From positions 1-16,277 of the forward strand of contig JANOGU010000129.1 in NCBI GenBank assembly GCA_031406135.1: a stretch of 16,277 nucleotides of DNA, written 5' to 3'. Positions 1-7,674 of this stretch are shown in pieces. This DNA comes from JANOGU01 sp031406135 (lineage in GTDB: Bacteria > Pseudomonadota > Alphaproteobacteria > Rhodobacterales > Rhodobacteraceae). Under the pieces are notes generated by a model. It saw only the letters and a list, made by a program, of their open reading frames with translations, did no database searches and was not told the DNA's origin. Numbering within the stretch: position 1 is the stretch's first letter; each line of letters begins with the position of its first letter. The translations under genes were made by a program, and so were the position numbers.

Positions 1-104
1 CCAAGACCGTAACCTCGATCACTGACCGCCTATGGGCACAGGTCAACCAATAGGGCCGTTGGTATCACAGATTTCATATTGCGGCTAAGTCGCACTGGCG
101 ATGC
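1..104. other. Lower-GC intergenic leader, no gene seen
   Basis: GC is about 57% over bases 1-60 and 48% over 61-120 by hand count, well below the 70-88% seen in most genes of the window. All reading frames are short or broken. No RNA gene, repeat of the dispersed family, or convincing promoter was found here. It may be the downstream flank of the small minus-strand ORF at 105-260, or the edge of an older insertion. Its left end is cut by the window. Confidence 0.4.
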
Positions 105-260
105 CTAGGATACGCGTTCTAACACACTTGCGGCATCCCCCTTGCAGCTGCCCAGGAGTGCCGCCGTGGGTTCGATCTTGACTAGCGCCTTGCTGAACGT
201 CCCCGCCGCCACGGCGCGGGCCTCGCGCTCGCCGCGGTCTTTGGTCCGCACCGCCGCCAC
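105..260 (-). CDS. Possible small minus-strand ORF or 3' remnant of a gene
   Basis: Reading leftward from a GTG at 260 to a TAG at 105-107 gives 51 residues beginning MAAVRTKDRGE and ending ASVLERVS. About half of the first codon positions are G and third positions are mostly G or C, the usual coding pattern for this genome. The opposite frame lacks the first-position G bias. The open frame continues upstream through the hisB promoter into antisense hisB, so no natural start is obvious and there is no good ribosome site. It could be a short gene divergent from hisB, the tail of a gene lost by rearrangement, or chance. I do not recognise the product. Confidence 0.22.
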   Translation of the reverse strand: MAAVRTKDRGEREARAVAAGTFSKALVKIEPTAALLGSCKGDAASVLERVS

Positions 261-275
261 GCCGGCGCCTGACGC

Positions 276-305
276 TTGCCGCCGCCGCCCCGGCGCGCCT
301 ATAAG
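276..305 (+). promoter_or_regulatory. Predicted sigma-70-type promoter of the hisB operon
   Basis: A TTGCCG box at 276-281 and a TATAAG box at 300-305 are separated by 18 bp. Transcription would start near 312, only about 6 bases before the GGAGGG ribosome site at 318-323, so the leader would be very short. There is therefore no room for a histidine leader peptide or classical attenuator downstream of this promoter. The call rests on sequence match only. Confidence 0.5.
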
Positions 306-327
306 CCGCGCGACCCCGGAGGGCCCC

Positions 328-912
328 ATGCGCAAGGCCGAGATCGCCCGCAAGACGACCGAGACCGAAATCACCGCGGCCGTGAACCTCGACGGCACCG
401 GACAGGCGGACATCGCCACCGGCGTCGGCTTCCTCGACCACATGCTGGCGCAACTCGCCCGCCACGCGCTCGTCGACATCCGCCTGACGGCCAAAGGCGA
501 CACCCAGATCGACGACCACCACACGGTGGAAGACTGCGGCATCGCGCTGGGCCAGACGCTGGCCCGGGCGCTCGGCGACAAGGCCGGCATCCGCCGCTAC
601 GGCGATTGCCGGCTGGCGATGGACGACACCCAGGTCGCCTGCGCGCTGGACCTGTCGGGCCGGCCGTACCTGGTCTGGAACGTGGCCTTCACCGCGCCCA
701 GGATCGGCAGCTTCGACACCGAACTGGTGCGCGAGTTCTTCCAGGCCTTCGCGACCCACGGAGGGATCACCCTGCACCTCGACAAGCTGCACGGGATCAA
801 CAGCCACCACATCGCCGAGGCCGCCTTCAAGGCGGTGGCCCGCGCCCTCCGGCAGGCGGTGGAGCCCGACCCGCGCAGCCCCGGCATCCCCTCGACCAAG
901 GGCGTGCTGTGA
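328..912 (+). CDS. hisB: Imidazoleglycerol-phosphate dehydratase
   Basis: HisB removes water from imidazole glycerol phosphate to give imidazole acetol phosphate in cytosolic histidine synthesis. The 194-residue product has the monofunctional bacterial length, without the histidinol-phosphatase domain found in the E. coli fusion. Manganese-binding motifs are intact: GFLDHML at 34-40 with H38, DDHHTVED at 62-69 with H64, H65 and E68, and SHHIAEA at 159-165 with H160, H161 and E164. The open frame extends upstream to a TTG at 142, but family homology begins at the ATG at 328, which has GGAGGG at 318-323 four bases before it. Its TGA overlaps the GTG of hisH in a GTGA junction, implying translational coupling. 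Confidence 0.96.
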   Translation: MRKAEIARKTTETEITAAVNLDGTGQADIATGVGFLDHMLAQLARHALVDIRLTAKGDTQIDDHHTVEDCGIALGQTLARALGDKAGIRRYGDCRLAMDDTQVACALDLSGRPYLVWNVAFTAPRIGSFDTELVREFFQAFATHGGITLHLDKLHGINSHHIAEAAFKAVARALRQAVEPDPRSPGIPSTKGVL

Positions 913-1538
913 GCCTGACCGCGCTCGTCGACTACGACAGCGGCAACCTGCACTCCGCCGCCAAGGCGTTCCAGCGCATGGGGGCGGAGACGGGGGAGAC
1001 GGTCATCGTCACCCAGGACCCGGCTCAGGTGGCCAGGGCCGACCGCGTTGTCCTGCCCGGCGACGGCGCCTTTCCGGCCTGCCGGCAGGCGCTGGCCGAC
1101 CATGCCGGACTCTACGAGGCGATTGCCGAGAAAGTGGCGTCCGGCGCCCCGTTCCTCGGCATCTGCGTCGGCATGCAGATGCTGGCGACCTGGGGCCGCG
1201 AATACCGCGATACCCCAGGCTTCGGCTGGATCGCCGGCCAGGTGGTCCGGATCGACGCGCCCGGCCTCAAGGTCCCGCATATGGGCTGGAACGACCTGGT
1301 GATCGACCGCATCCACCCGGTTCTCGACGGCATCGCCACCGGCAACCACGCCTATTTCGTCCATTCCTACCACCTGCGGCTGGACGACCCCGCCGACCTG
1401 CTGGCGCACACCGACTACGGCGGCCCGGTCACCGCCATCGTGGCGCGGGACAATGTCGTCGGCACCCAGTTCCACCCCGAGAAGAGCCAGGCCACCGGCC
1501 TGCGCCTGATCGCCAACTTCCTGCGCTGGTCGCCGTGA
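909..1538 (+). CDS. hisH: Imidazole glycerol phosphate synthase, glutaminase subunit HisH
   Basis: HisH hydrolyses glutamine and channels the ammonia to HisF, which makes imidazole glycerol phosphate and AICAR. The 209-residue protein is a class I glutamine amidotransferase. The nucleophile is C86 in GICVGMQ, and the His-Glu pair is H189 and E191 in FHPEKS. The oxyanion-strand region near LPGDGAF at 49-55 is also typical. The GTG start overlaps the hisB stop by four bases, and its own TGA overlaps the GTG of glsA in the same way. Its partner hisF lies about 4.8 kb away on the same strand rather than adjacent, because other genes separate the two parts of the cluster. Confidence 0.96.
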   Translation: MSLTALVDYDSGNLHSAAKAFQRMGAETGETVIVTQDPAQVARADRVVLPGDGAFPACRQALADHAGLYEAIAEKVASGAPFLGICVGMQMLATWGREYRDTPGFGWIAGQVVRIDAPGLKVPHMGWNDLVIDRIHPVLDGIATGNHAYFVHSYHLRLDDPADLLAHTDYGGPVTAIVARDNVVGTQFHPEKSQATGLRLIANFLRWSP

Positions 1539-2449
1539 CCCCGGAGCGGCTCCAGGTCGAACTCGACGGGATCGCCGCTGCGATGGCGGTGGAAACCGAC
1601 CGCGGCAAGGTCGCGACCTACATCCCCGAGCTTGCCGACGTGAACCCGAACCAGTTCGGCATCGCCGTGGCCCTGCCCGACGGCACGGTCCTGAAGGCGG
1701 GGGACGCCGACACCGGCTTCTCGATCCAGTCGATCTCCAAGGTGTTCATGCTCGCCGTGGCGCTCGGCCGCCTCGGCGACCAGCTCTGGGTCCGGGTGGG
1801 GCGCGAGCCTTCCGGCCTCGCGTTCAACTCGATCCTGCAGCTCGAACAGGAAGGCGGCATCCCGCGCAATCCCCTGATCAACGCCGGCGCCATCGCGGTG
1901 ACTGATGCGGTTCTGGCCGGGCGGCAGCCGAAGGAGGTCCTCGGCGAGCTCCTGCAGTTCATCCGCAGCGCGGCGGGCGACAACGACATCCACATCGACA
2001 AGTCGGTAGCCGCCTCGGAACAGGCGACTGGCCACCGCAACGTGGCGCTGGCGGAGTTCATGGCAGCCTACGGCCGCATGAGGAACCCGGCGGCGCTGAC
2101 CCTCGGCACCTATTTCCACCAATGCGCGGTGGAGATGACCTGCGCGCAACTGGCCAAGGCCGGGCAGTTCCTTGCCGGGGCCGGACCGCGCCTGGTCTCG
2201 CCCGCGAGGGTGCGGCGGATCAACGCCCTGATGATGATGTGCGGCCATTACGACGGCTCGGGCGAATTCGCCTACCGCGTCGGACTTCCCGGCAAGTCGG
2301 GCGTCGGCGGCGGCATTCTCGTCGTGGCGCCGGGCCGCGCCTCCATCGCCGTCTGGTCGCCGGGGCTGAACGCGCGCGGCAATTCGAAACTTGGCGCCGA
2401 GGCGGTGGAGCGTCTGGCGCGGGCGACGGGGTGGTCGGTGTTCGGCTAG
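1535..2449 (+). CDS. glsA: Glutaminase A family
   Basis: This enzyme hydrolyses L-glutamine to glutamate and ammonia. The 304 residues match the length of bacterial serine-dependent glutaminases, a beta-lactamase-like fold unrelated to HisH. The SxxK catalytic pair is S66 and K69 in SIQSISKVF, followed by the conserved NPLINAGAI motif near residue 110-118, the TYFHQCAV region with its active-site tyrosine, and the GKSGVGGGI motif with its conserved serine. The GTG start at 1535 sits in a GTGA overlap with the hisH stop and has no separate ribosome site, so translation is probably coupled. Placing a free glutaminase directly after HisH is noteworthy, since both release ammonia from glutamine. 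A direct role in histidine synthesis is only a possibility. Confidence 0.93.
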   Translation: MTPERLQVELDGIAAAMAVETDRGKVATYIPELADVNPNQFGIAVALPDGTVLKAGDADTGFSIQSISKVFMLAVALGRLGDQLWVRVGREPSGLAFNSILQLEQEGGIPRNPLINAGAIAVTDAVLAGRQPKEVLGELLQFIRSAAGDNDIHIDKSVAASEQATGHRNVALAEFMAAYGRMRNPAALTLGTYFHQCAVEMTCAQLAKAGQFLAGAGPRLVSPARVRRINALMMMCGHYDGSGEFAYRVGLPGKSGVGGGILVVAPGRASIAVWSPGLNARGNSKLGAEAVERLARATGWSVFG

Positions 2450-2679
2450 GGCGGAGTTGAGCCCACTTTACCAGTTTTCTGCGGCGCGACGAACGTCGGG
2501 CTTCGCGAAGGGGCTGCATTGCGAGGTCCAGACGCATCACGCCCAGGCACCTCGATGGGGCGGTTGTGCAGGCGCTCGGATCGCCCGAATTTTGGGCAAT
2601 TTCGCGGGTCTGTTCTGTCCCGAATACCTCGATCTCAACCTTTCGCCGCTAGCGTTCCTTGAAACGGAAGGAGCGGGTC
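2450..2679. other. Intergenic region between glsA and the Hint gene
   Basis: These 230 bases carry no supported gene. GC falls to about 53% over 2581-2640. A weak TTGGGC at 2592-2597 and a GAATAC at 2622-2627 do not form a well-spaced promoter. No terminator with a T-run was found after glsA. The only clear signal is the AAGGAG ribosome site at 2668-2673 that belongs to the next gene. Confidence 0.4.
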
Positions 2680-3801
2680 ATGCCGGGCTACATTTCAGAA
2701 ATCCGCCAGGCCGGTGCCGTCATCACAGACTTTGTCGAGATCGCGGTTCCGACCGGAACCGACATGTCGGGATATTCGATTTACGTTTACAACAACGCGG
2801 GCGCCGTTCAGCAAGGGCCGCTGTCCCTGGGAACCGTTCAAAGCACCGTCGCGGGAAAGGACGTCTATGTCGTCAATAACGCGACCCCCGGTTTCGTCAG
2901 CCTTGATCTTTCCCAGGGTATCGCGCTGGTCGATGACGCTGGCAACGTGGTGCAGTTCATCTCGTCGGATGGCACTACGGTCACCGCTACGGAAGGGCCA
3001 GCCAGCGGTCAGACCAGCGCCGATATCGGAACACACCTCTTTGGGGAAAGCCTGCAATCCGACGACGGCGGGGCTTCCTACTACGTTCAATCGGCGCCGA
3101 ACGCGGGCACGGTTCCCTGCTACGCCCCCGGCACGCTGATCGACACGCCGGAGGGCCCGCGCGTGGTCGAGGTACTGGAAATCGGCGATCTGGTGCTGAC
3201 GCGCGACCACACACCGCAGCCGATCCGCTGGATCCGCTGCGGCGACCAGCCGCTGGAAAAGGCCGAGGTTGAGGCCAAACCAGTGCAGATCAAGGCCGGA
3301 GCCCTCGGCCGAGGGCTGCCCGCGCAGGACCTGATCGTCTCGCCGCAACACCGCATCCTTGTCGGCGGGGCCGGGCAGCTGGACGGGGCGTTCACCAGCG
3401 AGGCTTTCGTGCCCGCGAAATCCCTGACGGCGGTGCCGGGCATCCGCCACATGAAGGGCAAAGAGGACATCACCTGGATACACTTCGCCTGTGACCGGCA
3501 CGAGGTTGTCACCGCCAATGGCTGCCTGACGGAATCGCTGCTGCTCGGGCCGATGGTCGTGAATGGGTTGACTGCCGCCGAACGCCGCGTGGTCATCGAC
3601 ATCTACGGACCTGCGCCCTCGCCCGACGCAGCCCTGAACGGCCCTCCCGCACGGGACTGCCTGACCGTGGGCGCAGTCAGGCGCCAGATCGCAAACCATC
3701 TCCAAGACAAGGGCCGCCGCCTGGCCAGGGAAATCCGGAAATGGGATCGCGATCTTGCGATGGAGAAATTCGAGGCCGAGCGGTTGCGCGAGGCGTCGTA
3801 G
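2680..3801 (+). CDS. Lamin-tail-like plus Hint domain protein
   Basis: The 373-residue protein has two parts. Residues 1-140 resemble a lamin-tail (LTD) beta-sandwich, with ISEIRQAG at 5-12, TDFVEI at 16-21 and GYSIYVYNN at 31-39. From C147 there is a Hint_2-type domain of the hedgehog/intein fold: PCYAPGTLIDTPEG, then VSPQHRIL with H224, and a final HFACDRHEVVTANG at 268-281. Such proteins are common in Rhodobacterales, are often thought to be exported or surface associated, and have no proven function. No signal peptide is visible. The ATG at 2680 is preferred over an upstream TTG because AAGGAG lies six bases before it. GC is about 55% in the first domain (2761-2820) and 72% in the second (3301-3360). 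Confidence 0.88.
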   Translation: MPGYISEIRQAGAVITDFVEIAVPTGTDMSGYSIYVYNNAGAVQQGPLSLGTVQSTVAGKDVYVVNNATPGFVSLDLSQGIALVDDAGNVVQFISSDGTTVTATEGPASGQTSADIGTHLFGESLQSDDGGASYYVQSAPNAGTVPCYAPGTLIDTPEGPRVVEVLEIGDLVLTRDHTPQPIRWIRCGDQPLEKAEVEAKPVQIKAGALGRGLPAQDLIVSPQHRILVGGAGQLDGAFTSEAFVPAKSLTAVPGIRHMKGKEDITWIHFACDRHEVVTANGCLTESLLLGPMVVNGLTAAERRVVIDIYGPAPSPDAALNGPPARDCLTVGAVRRQIANHLQDKGRRLAREIRKWDRDLAMEKFEAERLREAS

Positions 3802-3837
3802 GCTCAATTCAGCAAACAGGCATACCATGTCGATTTC

Positions 3838-3857
3838 GGCAATAAGCGGCCATTGCC
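3838..3857. terminator. Small hairpin between convergent genes
   Basis: GGCAAT at 3838-3843 pairs with ATTGCC at 3852-3857 around an 8-base loop, in the 85-bp gap between the converging Hint and EamA genes. The stem is short and lacks a clear T-run on either strand, so a bidirectional terminator is only a weak suggestion. Confidence 0.2.
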
Positions 3858-3886
3858 AGAAATTCGACGAACGGCGGCTCCGTCCG

Positions 3887-4789
3887 CTACGCTGTCGCCC
3901 GCCGCCGCCAGAGCCTGCCGTCAATCACCGACAGCCCCGCCGCGATCAGCGCCATGCCCGCCAGGTGCCGCCCCTCCAGCCGCTCGCCCAGCACCAGCGT
4001 GCCGAGCAGCACCGCCGAGACCGGGATCAGGAAGGTGACCAGCGACAGGTTCACCGCCCCGGCCCCGGCCAGGATGCGGAAGAACAGGATGTAGGCCAGC
4101 GCCGTGGACAGGACCGCGAGGCCCGCCACCGCCGCCAGCGCGGATGCCGGCGGCAGGTCCAGCGTCCATGGCCGGTCGAGGATCAGCATGACCGGCAACA
4201 GCATCGCCATCGAGGACAGGAGCATCCCGAAGGCCGTGCTCAAGGGCGCCAGCCCGATCTCCCGGAACCGCTTCCCCCAGACCGCGGAAAAGGCATAGGA
4301 CAGCGCGGCGAGCAGGCACAAGGCCTCGGCCCAAAGCACGCCGCCTCCTCCCCAGCCGGTCAGCACCGCGACACCGGCAAGCCCGAAGCCCAACCCCGCC
4401 AGCTTCGCCCCGCTCAGCCGCTCGTCCGCGGTCAGCGCCGCCGCGACCAGCAGCGTGAACAGCGGCGTGGTGGCGTTCAGGATCGCGGCGAGTCCCGAGG
4501 GGATCGCGTTCTGGGCCACGACGAAACAGGTGAACGGCACGAGGTTGTTCAGGAACCCCATCACCAGAAGCGCCCGCCACGCCCGTGCACCTTTGGGAAA
4601 CGGGACGCCAAACAGCGGCAGCACCGCTCCCAGCACCGCCGCCGCCAGCGCCACCCGCAGCCAGACCAGCGTCAGCGCCGGCAGGTGCGGCACGGCGACC
4701 TGCACGAAGAAGAACGACCCGCCCCAGAGCACGGAGAGGATCAGCAGGCGCAGCCAGTCGGCCGACGACATCGCGGGTGAGCTGTTCAT
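3887..4789 (-). CDS. EamA-family (DMT superfamily) transporter
   Basis: This is a 300-residue inner-membrane protein with about ten hydrophobic helices arranged as two EamA repeats, the usual length for drug/metabolite exporters. LWGGSFFFVQ near residues 21-30 is the typical first-helix motif. The second half contains the pattern with ALAYILFFRIL and LGERL near the C-terminus. The substrate cannot be read from the sequence; relatives export amino acids, purines or drugs. The frame is open to 4984, but the extra 65 residues are Arg-rich and derive from a repeat-bearing leader, so the start at 4789 (MNSSPAMSS) is chosen. A second ATG at 4771 is possible, and neither has a good ribosome site. 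It lies downstream of the DUF2147 gene on the same strand. Confidence 0.88.
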   Translation of the reverse strand: MNSSPAMSSADWLRLLILSVLWGGSFFFVQVAVPHLPALTLVWLRVALAAAVLGAVLPLFGVPFPKGARAWRALLVMGFLNNLVPFTCFVVAQNAIPSGLAAILNATTPLFTLLVAAALTADERLSGAKLAGLGFGLAGVAVLTGWGGGGVLWAEALCLLAALSYAFSAVWGKRFREIGLAPLSTAFGMLLSSMAMLLPVMLILDRPWTLDLPPASALAAVAGLAVLSTALAYILFFRILAGAGAVNLSLVTFLIPVSAVLLGTLVLGERLEGRHLAGMALIAAGLSVIDGRLWRRRATA

Positions 4790-4867
4790 GGTTCTGAGGC
4801 TGCCACGGGCCGCCGTTGCGCCGCGACCCGGAACCTGCGCGAAGCGCTGCCGCAGCGCAGGCCGTGC

Positions 4868-4915
4868 CGGGACGGAAAACCGACGCATGCCCGACCCGCG
4901 CGGGACGGAAAACCG
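4868..4915 (-). repeat. 15-bp direct repeat upstream of the EamA gene
   Basis: CGGGACGGAAAACCG occurs at 4868-4882 and again, identically, at 4901-4915, offset by 33 bp, about three helical turns. Both copies lie 79-126 bp upstream of the chosen EamA start, in the gap after the DUF2147 gene. They could be a paired regulator-binding site or a small local duplication. No protein family is suggested. Confidence 0.55.
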
Positions 4916-4974
4916 CCGCCAGCTTCCCGCGTTTTCAGCGCTTGCGGTCCATCGCGCGAATTCAGCGAAACCGC

Positions 4975-4993
4975 TGCGCCGCAACGCGGCGCA
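4975..4993 (-). terminator. Hairpin downstream of the DUF2147 gene
   Basis: An 8-bp perfect stem, TGCGCCGC at 4975-4982 and GCGGCGCA at 4986-4993 with a three-base loop, starts seven bases beyond the DUF2147 stop on the minus strand. On that strand it is followed by a short GCGGTTTCGC rather than a strong T-run. It is a plausible but weak intrinsic terminator. Confidence 0.4.
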
Positions 4994-4999
4994 ACACCC

Positions 5000-5392
5000 T
5001 CACTTCACCCTCGACCAGGCCCCGCCTTCGCGGCAGATGCCGATGACGCAGCCGGACACGGTCAGCCCGTCGCCGGTGAGCTGCATCTCGGCGTTGTAAG
5101 TCTTGTCGCGGTCCGGCGTCCAGACCTTGCCGACGTCGTAGAGCCCGTCGTCATAGGCCACCATGTCCCAGACGATGCGCTTGCCGACGTTGGGGCTGTC
5201 CATCTCCTTGCCCGACGAATCGAACGACTTGATCAGCGTCCCGCAGAAGGCCGGACCGCAGGGCTTGATCTGGATATGGCCGGTGTTGCCGTTGTCGTCG
5301 GGTGAAGTCATCCAGATGCCCTCCACCGGATCGGCGGCGGCGATACTGGCCAGAAGCGCGAAGGCGGCGGCAAGGCCGAAAGTCTTCTTCAT
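5000..5392 (-). CDS. DUF2147 secreted protein
   Basis: The 130-residue product begins with a clear Sec signal peptide, KK followed by a hydrophobic stretch and a likely cleavage in ASIAAADP near residue 20, so it should be periplasmic or secreted. The mature part fits DUF2147: DPVEGIWMTSPDDNGNTGHIQI near the front, KPCGPAFCG, the middle VGKRIVWDM, and the C-terminal GLTVSGCVIGICREGGAWSR. Four cysteines in the mature region suggest two disulfides. GGAGGAA lies four bases before the ATG and supports this start. No biochemical role is established for the family. It sits opposite to and immediately before hisA, with a 112-bp divergent gap that should hold promoters for both directions. Confidence 0.88.
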   Translation of the reverse strand: MKKTFGLAAAFALLASIAAADPVEGIWMTSPDDNGNTGHIQIKPCGPAFCGTLIKSFDSSGKEMDSPNVGKRIVWDMVAYDDGLYDVGKVWTPDRDKTYNAEMQLTGDGLTVSGCVIGICREGGAWSRVK

Positions 5393-5504
5393 GGGGTTCC
5401 TCCCTCAAGGACGCCCCATCCGACGCCGGAATCACCGCGAATCGCAAGCCTGACGTGGGGTCGCGGGGTTGAGCGCGGCCCCCGGCCATGGCACAGCGAC
5501 GGCC

Positions 5505-6221
5505 ATGATCCTCTACCCCGCCATCGACCTCAAGGACGGCGCCTGCGTCCGTCTGCTGCGTGGCGACATGGGCACGGCGACCGTCTTCGGCGCCGGCCCC
5601 GGCGCCCAGGCCGCAGCCTTCGCGGCGGCGGGGGCGGAATGGCTGCACCTCGTGGACCTCAACGGCGCCTTCGCCGGGGCTCCGGTCAACGGCGCGGCGG
5701 TGGAGGCGATCCTGAAGGCCGTGGCGATCCCCTGCCAGCTCGGCGGCGGCCTCCGCGACCTCGCGACGGTGGAGATGTGGCTCGCGCGCGGCGTGGCCCG
5801 GGTGATCCTCGGCACCGCGGCGGTGGAGAATCCTGCGCTGGTGGCCGAAGCCGCCCGCCGGTTCCCGGGCCGCGTCGCCGTGGGGATCGACGCCAAGGGC
5901 GGCCGCGTCGCCACCCGCGGCTGGGCCGAGGTGACCGAGGTGCAAGCGGTTGATCTGGCGAGACGTTTCGAGGACGCCGGCGTCGCCGCGCTGATCTACA
6001 CCGACATCGACCGCGACGGGGCGATGGCCGGCCCCAACATCGCCGCGACCGAGGCGCTGGCCCGCGCCGTCAGCATCCCCGTCATCGCCTCCGGCGGCGT
6101 CAGCCGGTTGGCGGACCTGCTCGCGCTGAAGGCCACCGGCGTGATCGCCGGGGCGATCTCGGGACGGGCGCTCTACGAGGGCGCGCTGGACCTGCGCGCG
6201 GCGCTGACGGCGCTGCGTTGA
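5505..6221 (+). CDS. hisA: ProFAR isomerase HisA
   Basis: HisA is phosphoribosylformimino-5-aminoimidazole carboxamide ribotide isomerase. It performs the Amadori rearrangement of ProFAR to PRFAR, the substrate of HisF. The 238-residue product is a (beta/alpha)8 barrel with the catalytic aspartates D8 in MILYPAIDLKDG and D129 in VAVGIDAKGG. It also has YTDIDRDGAM at 165-174 and the phosphate-binding loops QLGGGLRD and ASGGV. The frame is open from a TTG at 5469, but all relatives start at MILYPAIDLK, so the ATG at 5505 is used. Only a weak ribosome site precedes it. It restarts the histidine cluster after an interruption of about 3 kb. The gap to hisF holds a dispersed repeat. Confidence 0.95.
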   Translation: MILYPAIDLKDGACVRLLRGDMGTATVFGAGPGAQAAAFAAAGAEWLHLVDLNGAFAGAPVNGAAVEAILKAVAIPCQLGGGLRDLATVEMWLARGVARVILGTAAVENPALVAEAARRFPGRVAVGIDAKGGRVATRGWAEVTEVQAVDLARRFEDAGVAALIYTDIDRDGAMAGPNIAATEALARAVSIPVIASGGVSRLADLLALKATGVIAGAISGRALYEGALDLRAALTALR

Positions 6222-6239
6222 GGCTTGCCCCCGCGGCTT

Positions 6240-6283
6240 CATCTCTTCACAAATATCCCGGGGTCCGGGGCAGCGCCCCGGGG
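6240..6283 (-). repeat. Dispersed GC-rich hairpin repeat, copy A
   Basis: This copy lies in the 86-bp gap between hisA and hisF. A tail reading CATCTCTTCACAAATAT on the plus strand leads into a GC core with CCGGGGC at 6265-6271 and GCCCCGG at 6275-6281 around AGC. It is the reverse orientation of copy B at 9243-9289, and the two match across most of their length. The hairpin could lower transcription or stabilise mRNA ends inside the operon. Confidence 0.75.
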
Positions 6284-6307
6284 CTCTCCGCCCGCGCCGA
6301 GGCCACC

Positions 6308-7065
<758 letters not shown>

Positions 7066-7069
<4 letters not shown>

Positions 7070-7383
7070 CCCACACCCTCGCCCGCCTCGCCGCCACGAT
7101 CGCCGCGCGGAAAGGCGCGGACCCGGGGTCGTCCTGGACCGCGGCGCTGCTGGCGAAGGGGCCGGAGCACTGCGCCAGGAAGTTCGGCGAGGAGGCGGTG
7201 GAGGCGGTGATCGAGGCCACGAAGGGCGACCGCGCCCGGCTGACCGCCGAGGCAGCGGATGTGCTCTACCACCTGATGGTCATGCTCACGGCGCGGGAGG
7301 TTACGCTGGCCGAGGTTCTGGCGGAACTGGAGCGGCGGGAGGGCGTCTCGGGGTTGGACGAGAAGATGGAGCGGCCGGAATGA
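7066..7383 (+). CDS. hisE: Phosphoribosyl-ATP pyrophosphatase HisE
   Basis: HisE cleaves phosphoribosyl-ATP to phosphoribosyl-AMP and pyrophosphate, the second step of histidine synthesis. The 105-residue protein is a standalone MazG-like all-helical enzyme, not fused to HisI. The metal-binding acidic motif is visible as KFGEEAVE at 39-46 with E42 and E43, followed by EAADVLYHL at 62-70 with E62 and D65. KGADPGSSWTAALL at the front is typical of the family. It starts in an ATGA overlap with hisF and ends in an ATGA overlap with the next small gene. HisI, needed for the next step, is not in the window. Confidence 0.95.
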
Positions 7384-7664
7384 AGACCGAAGTCAGAAAC
7401 GTCCTGCAACCGGGCAAGACCTACCGGGTCGATGCCGCCAAACACGCGGCCGCCGAGGCGGCCTTCCTCGCCGTCCTGCCCGAAGCACCGCCCGGCGCCA
7501 CGCCCGACACGATCATCGCGGGCATGAAGGCACACCTGCCGCGGGACCTTTTCCCCGGCGGCGAAAAGGCCGGCTGGTGGGGCAAATGCGTGCAGCTCGA
7601 CCTCGAGGCGCGCGGCCTGGTCCGGCGCGGCGCGAAGCCGCCGGTCCGGCTCTGGAAGGCGTGA
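7380..7664 (+). CDS. Small DUF6958-like protein coupled to hisE
   Basis: The 94-residue product has the motif GMKAHLPRDLFPGGEKAGWWGKC near residues 43-65, followed by VQLDLEARGLVRR, which I recognise as resembling DUF6958. No signal peptide, membrane helix or catalytic motif is evident. It is likely a cytosolic helical protein. Its ATG overlaps the hisE stop by four bases, so it is probably translated with the histidine genes, though a role in that pathway is not established. It converges on the CoA-binding gene with only ten bases between the stop codons, and no terminator hairpin fits in that gap. Confidence 0.75.
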   Translation: MKTEVRNVLQPGKTYRVDAAKHAAAEAAFLAVLPEAPPGATPDTIIAGMKAHLPRDLFPGGEKAGWWGKCVQLDLEARGLVRRGAKPPVRLWKA

Positions 7665-7674
7665 CCCGACCGCG

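Noticed and set aside
3755..4780. 341-codon plus-strand frame opposite the EamA gene
   Set aside because: It is rich in Gln, Arg and His with no domain, the mirror of a hydrophobic membrane protein.
4790..4984. 65-residue N-terminal extension of the EamA transporter
   Set aside because: It is Arg-rich, contains the DNA repeat, and would place a non-conserved charged tail before the first membrane helix.
5469..5504. Earlier TTG start for hisA
   Set aside because: HisA relatives begin at MILYPAIDLK. The 12 extra residues are low-complexity and without a ribosome site.
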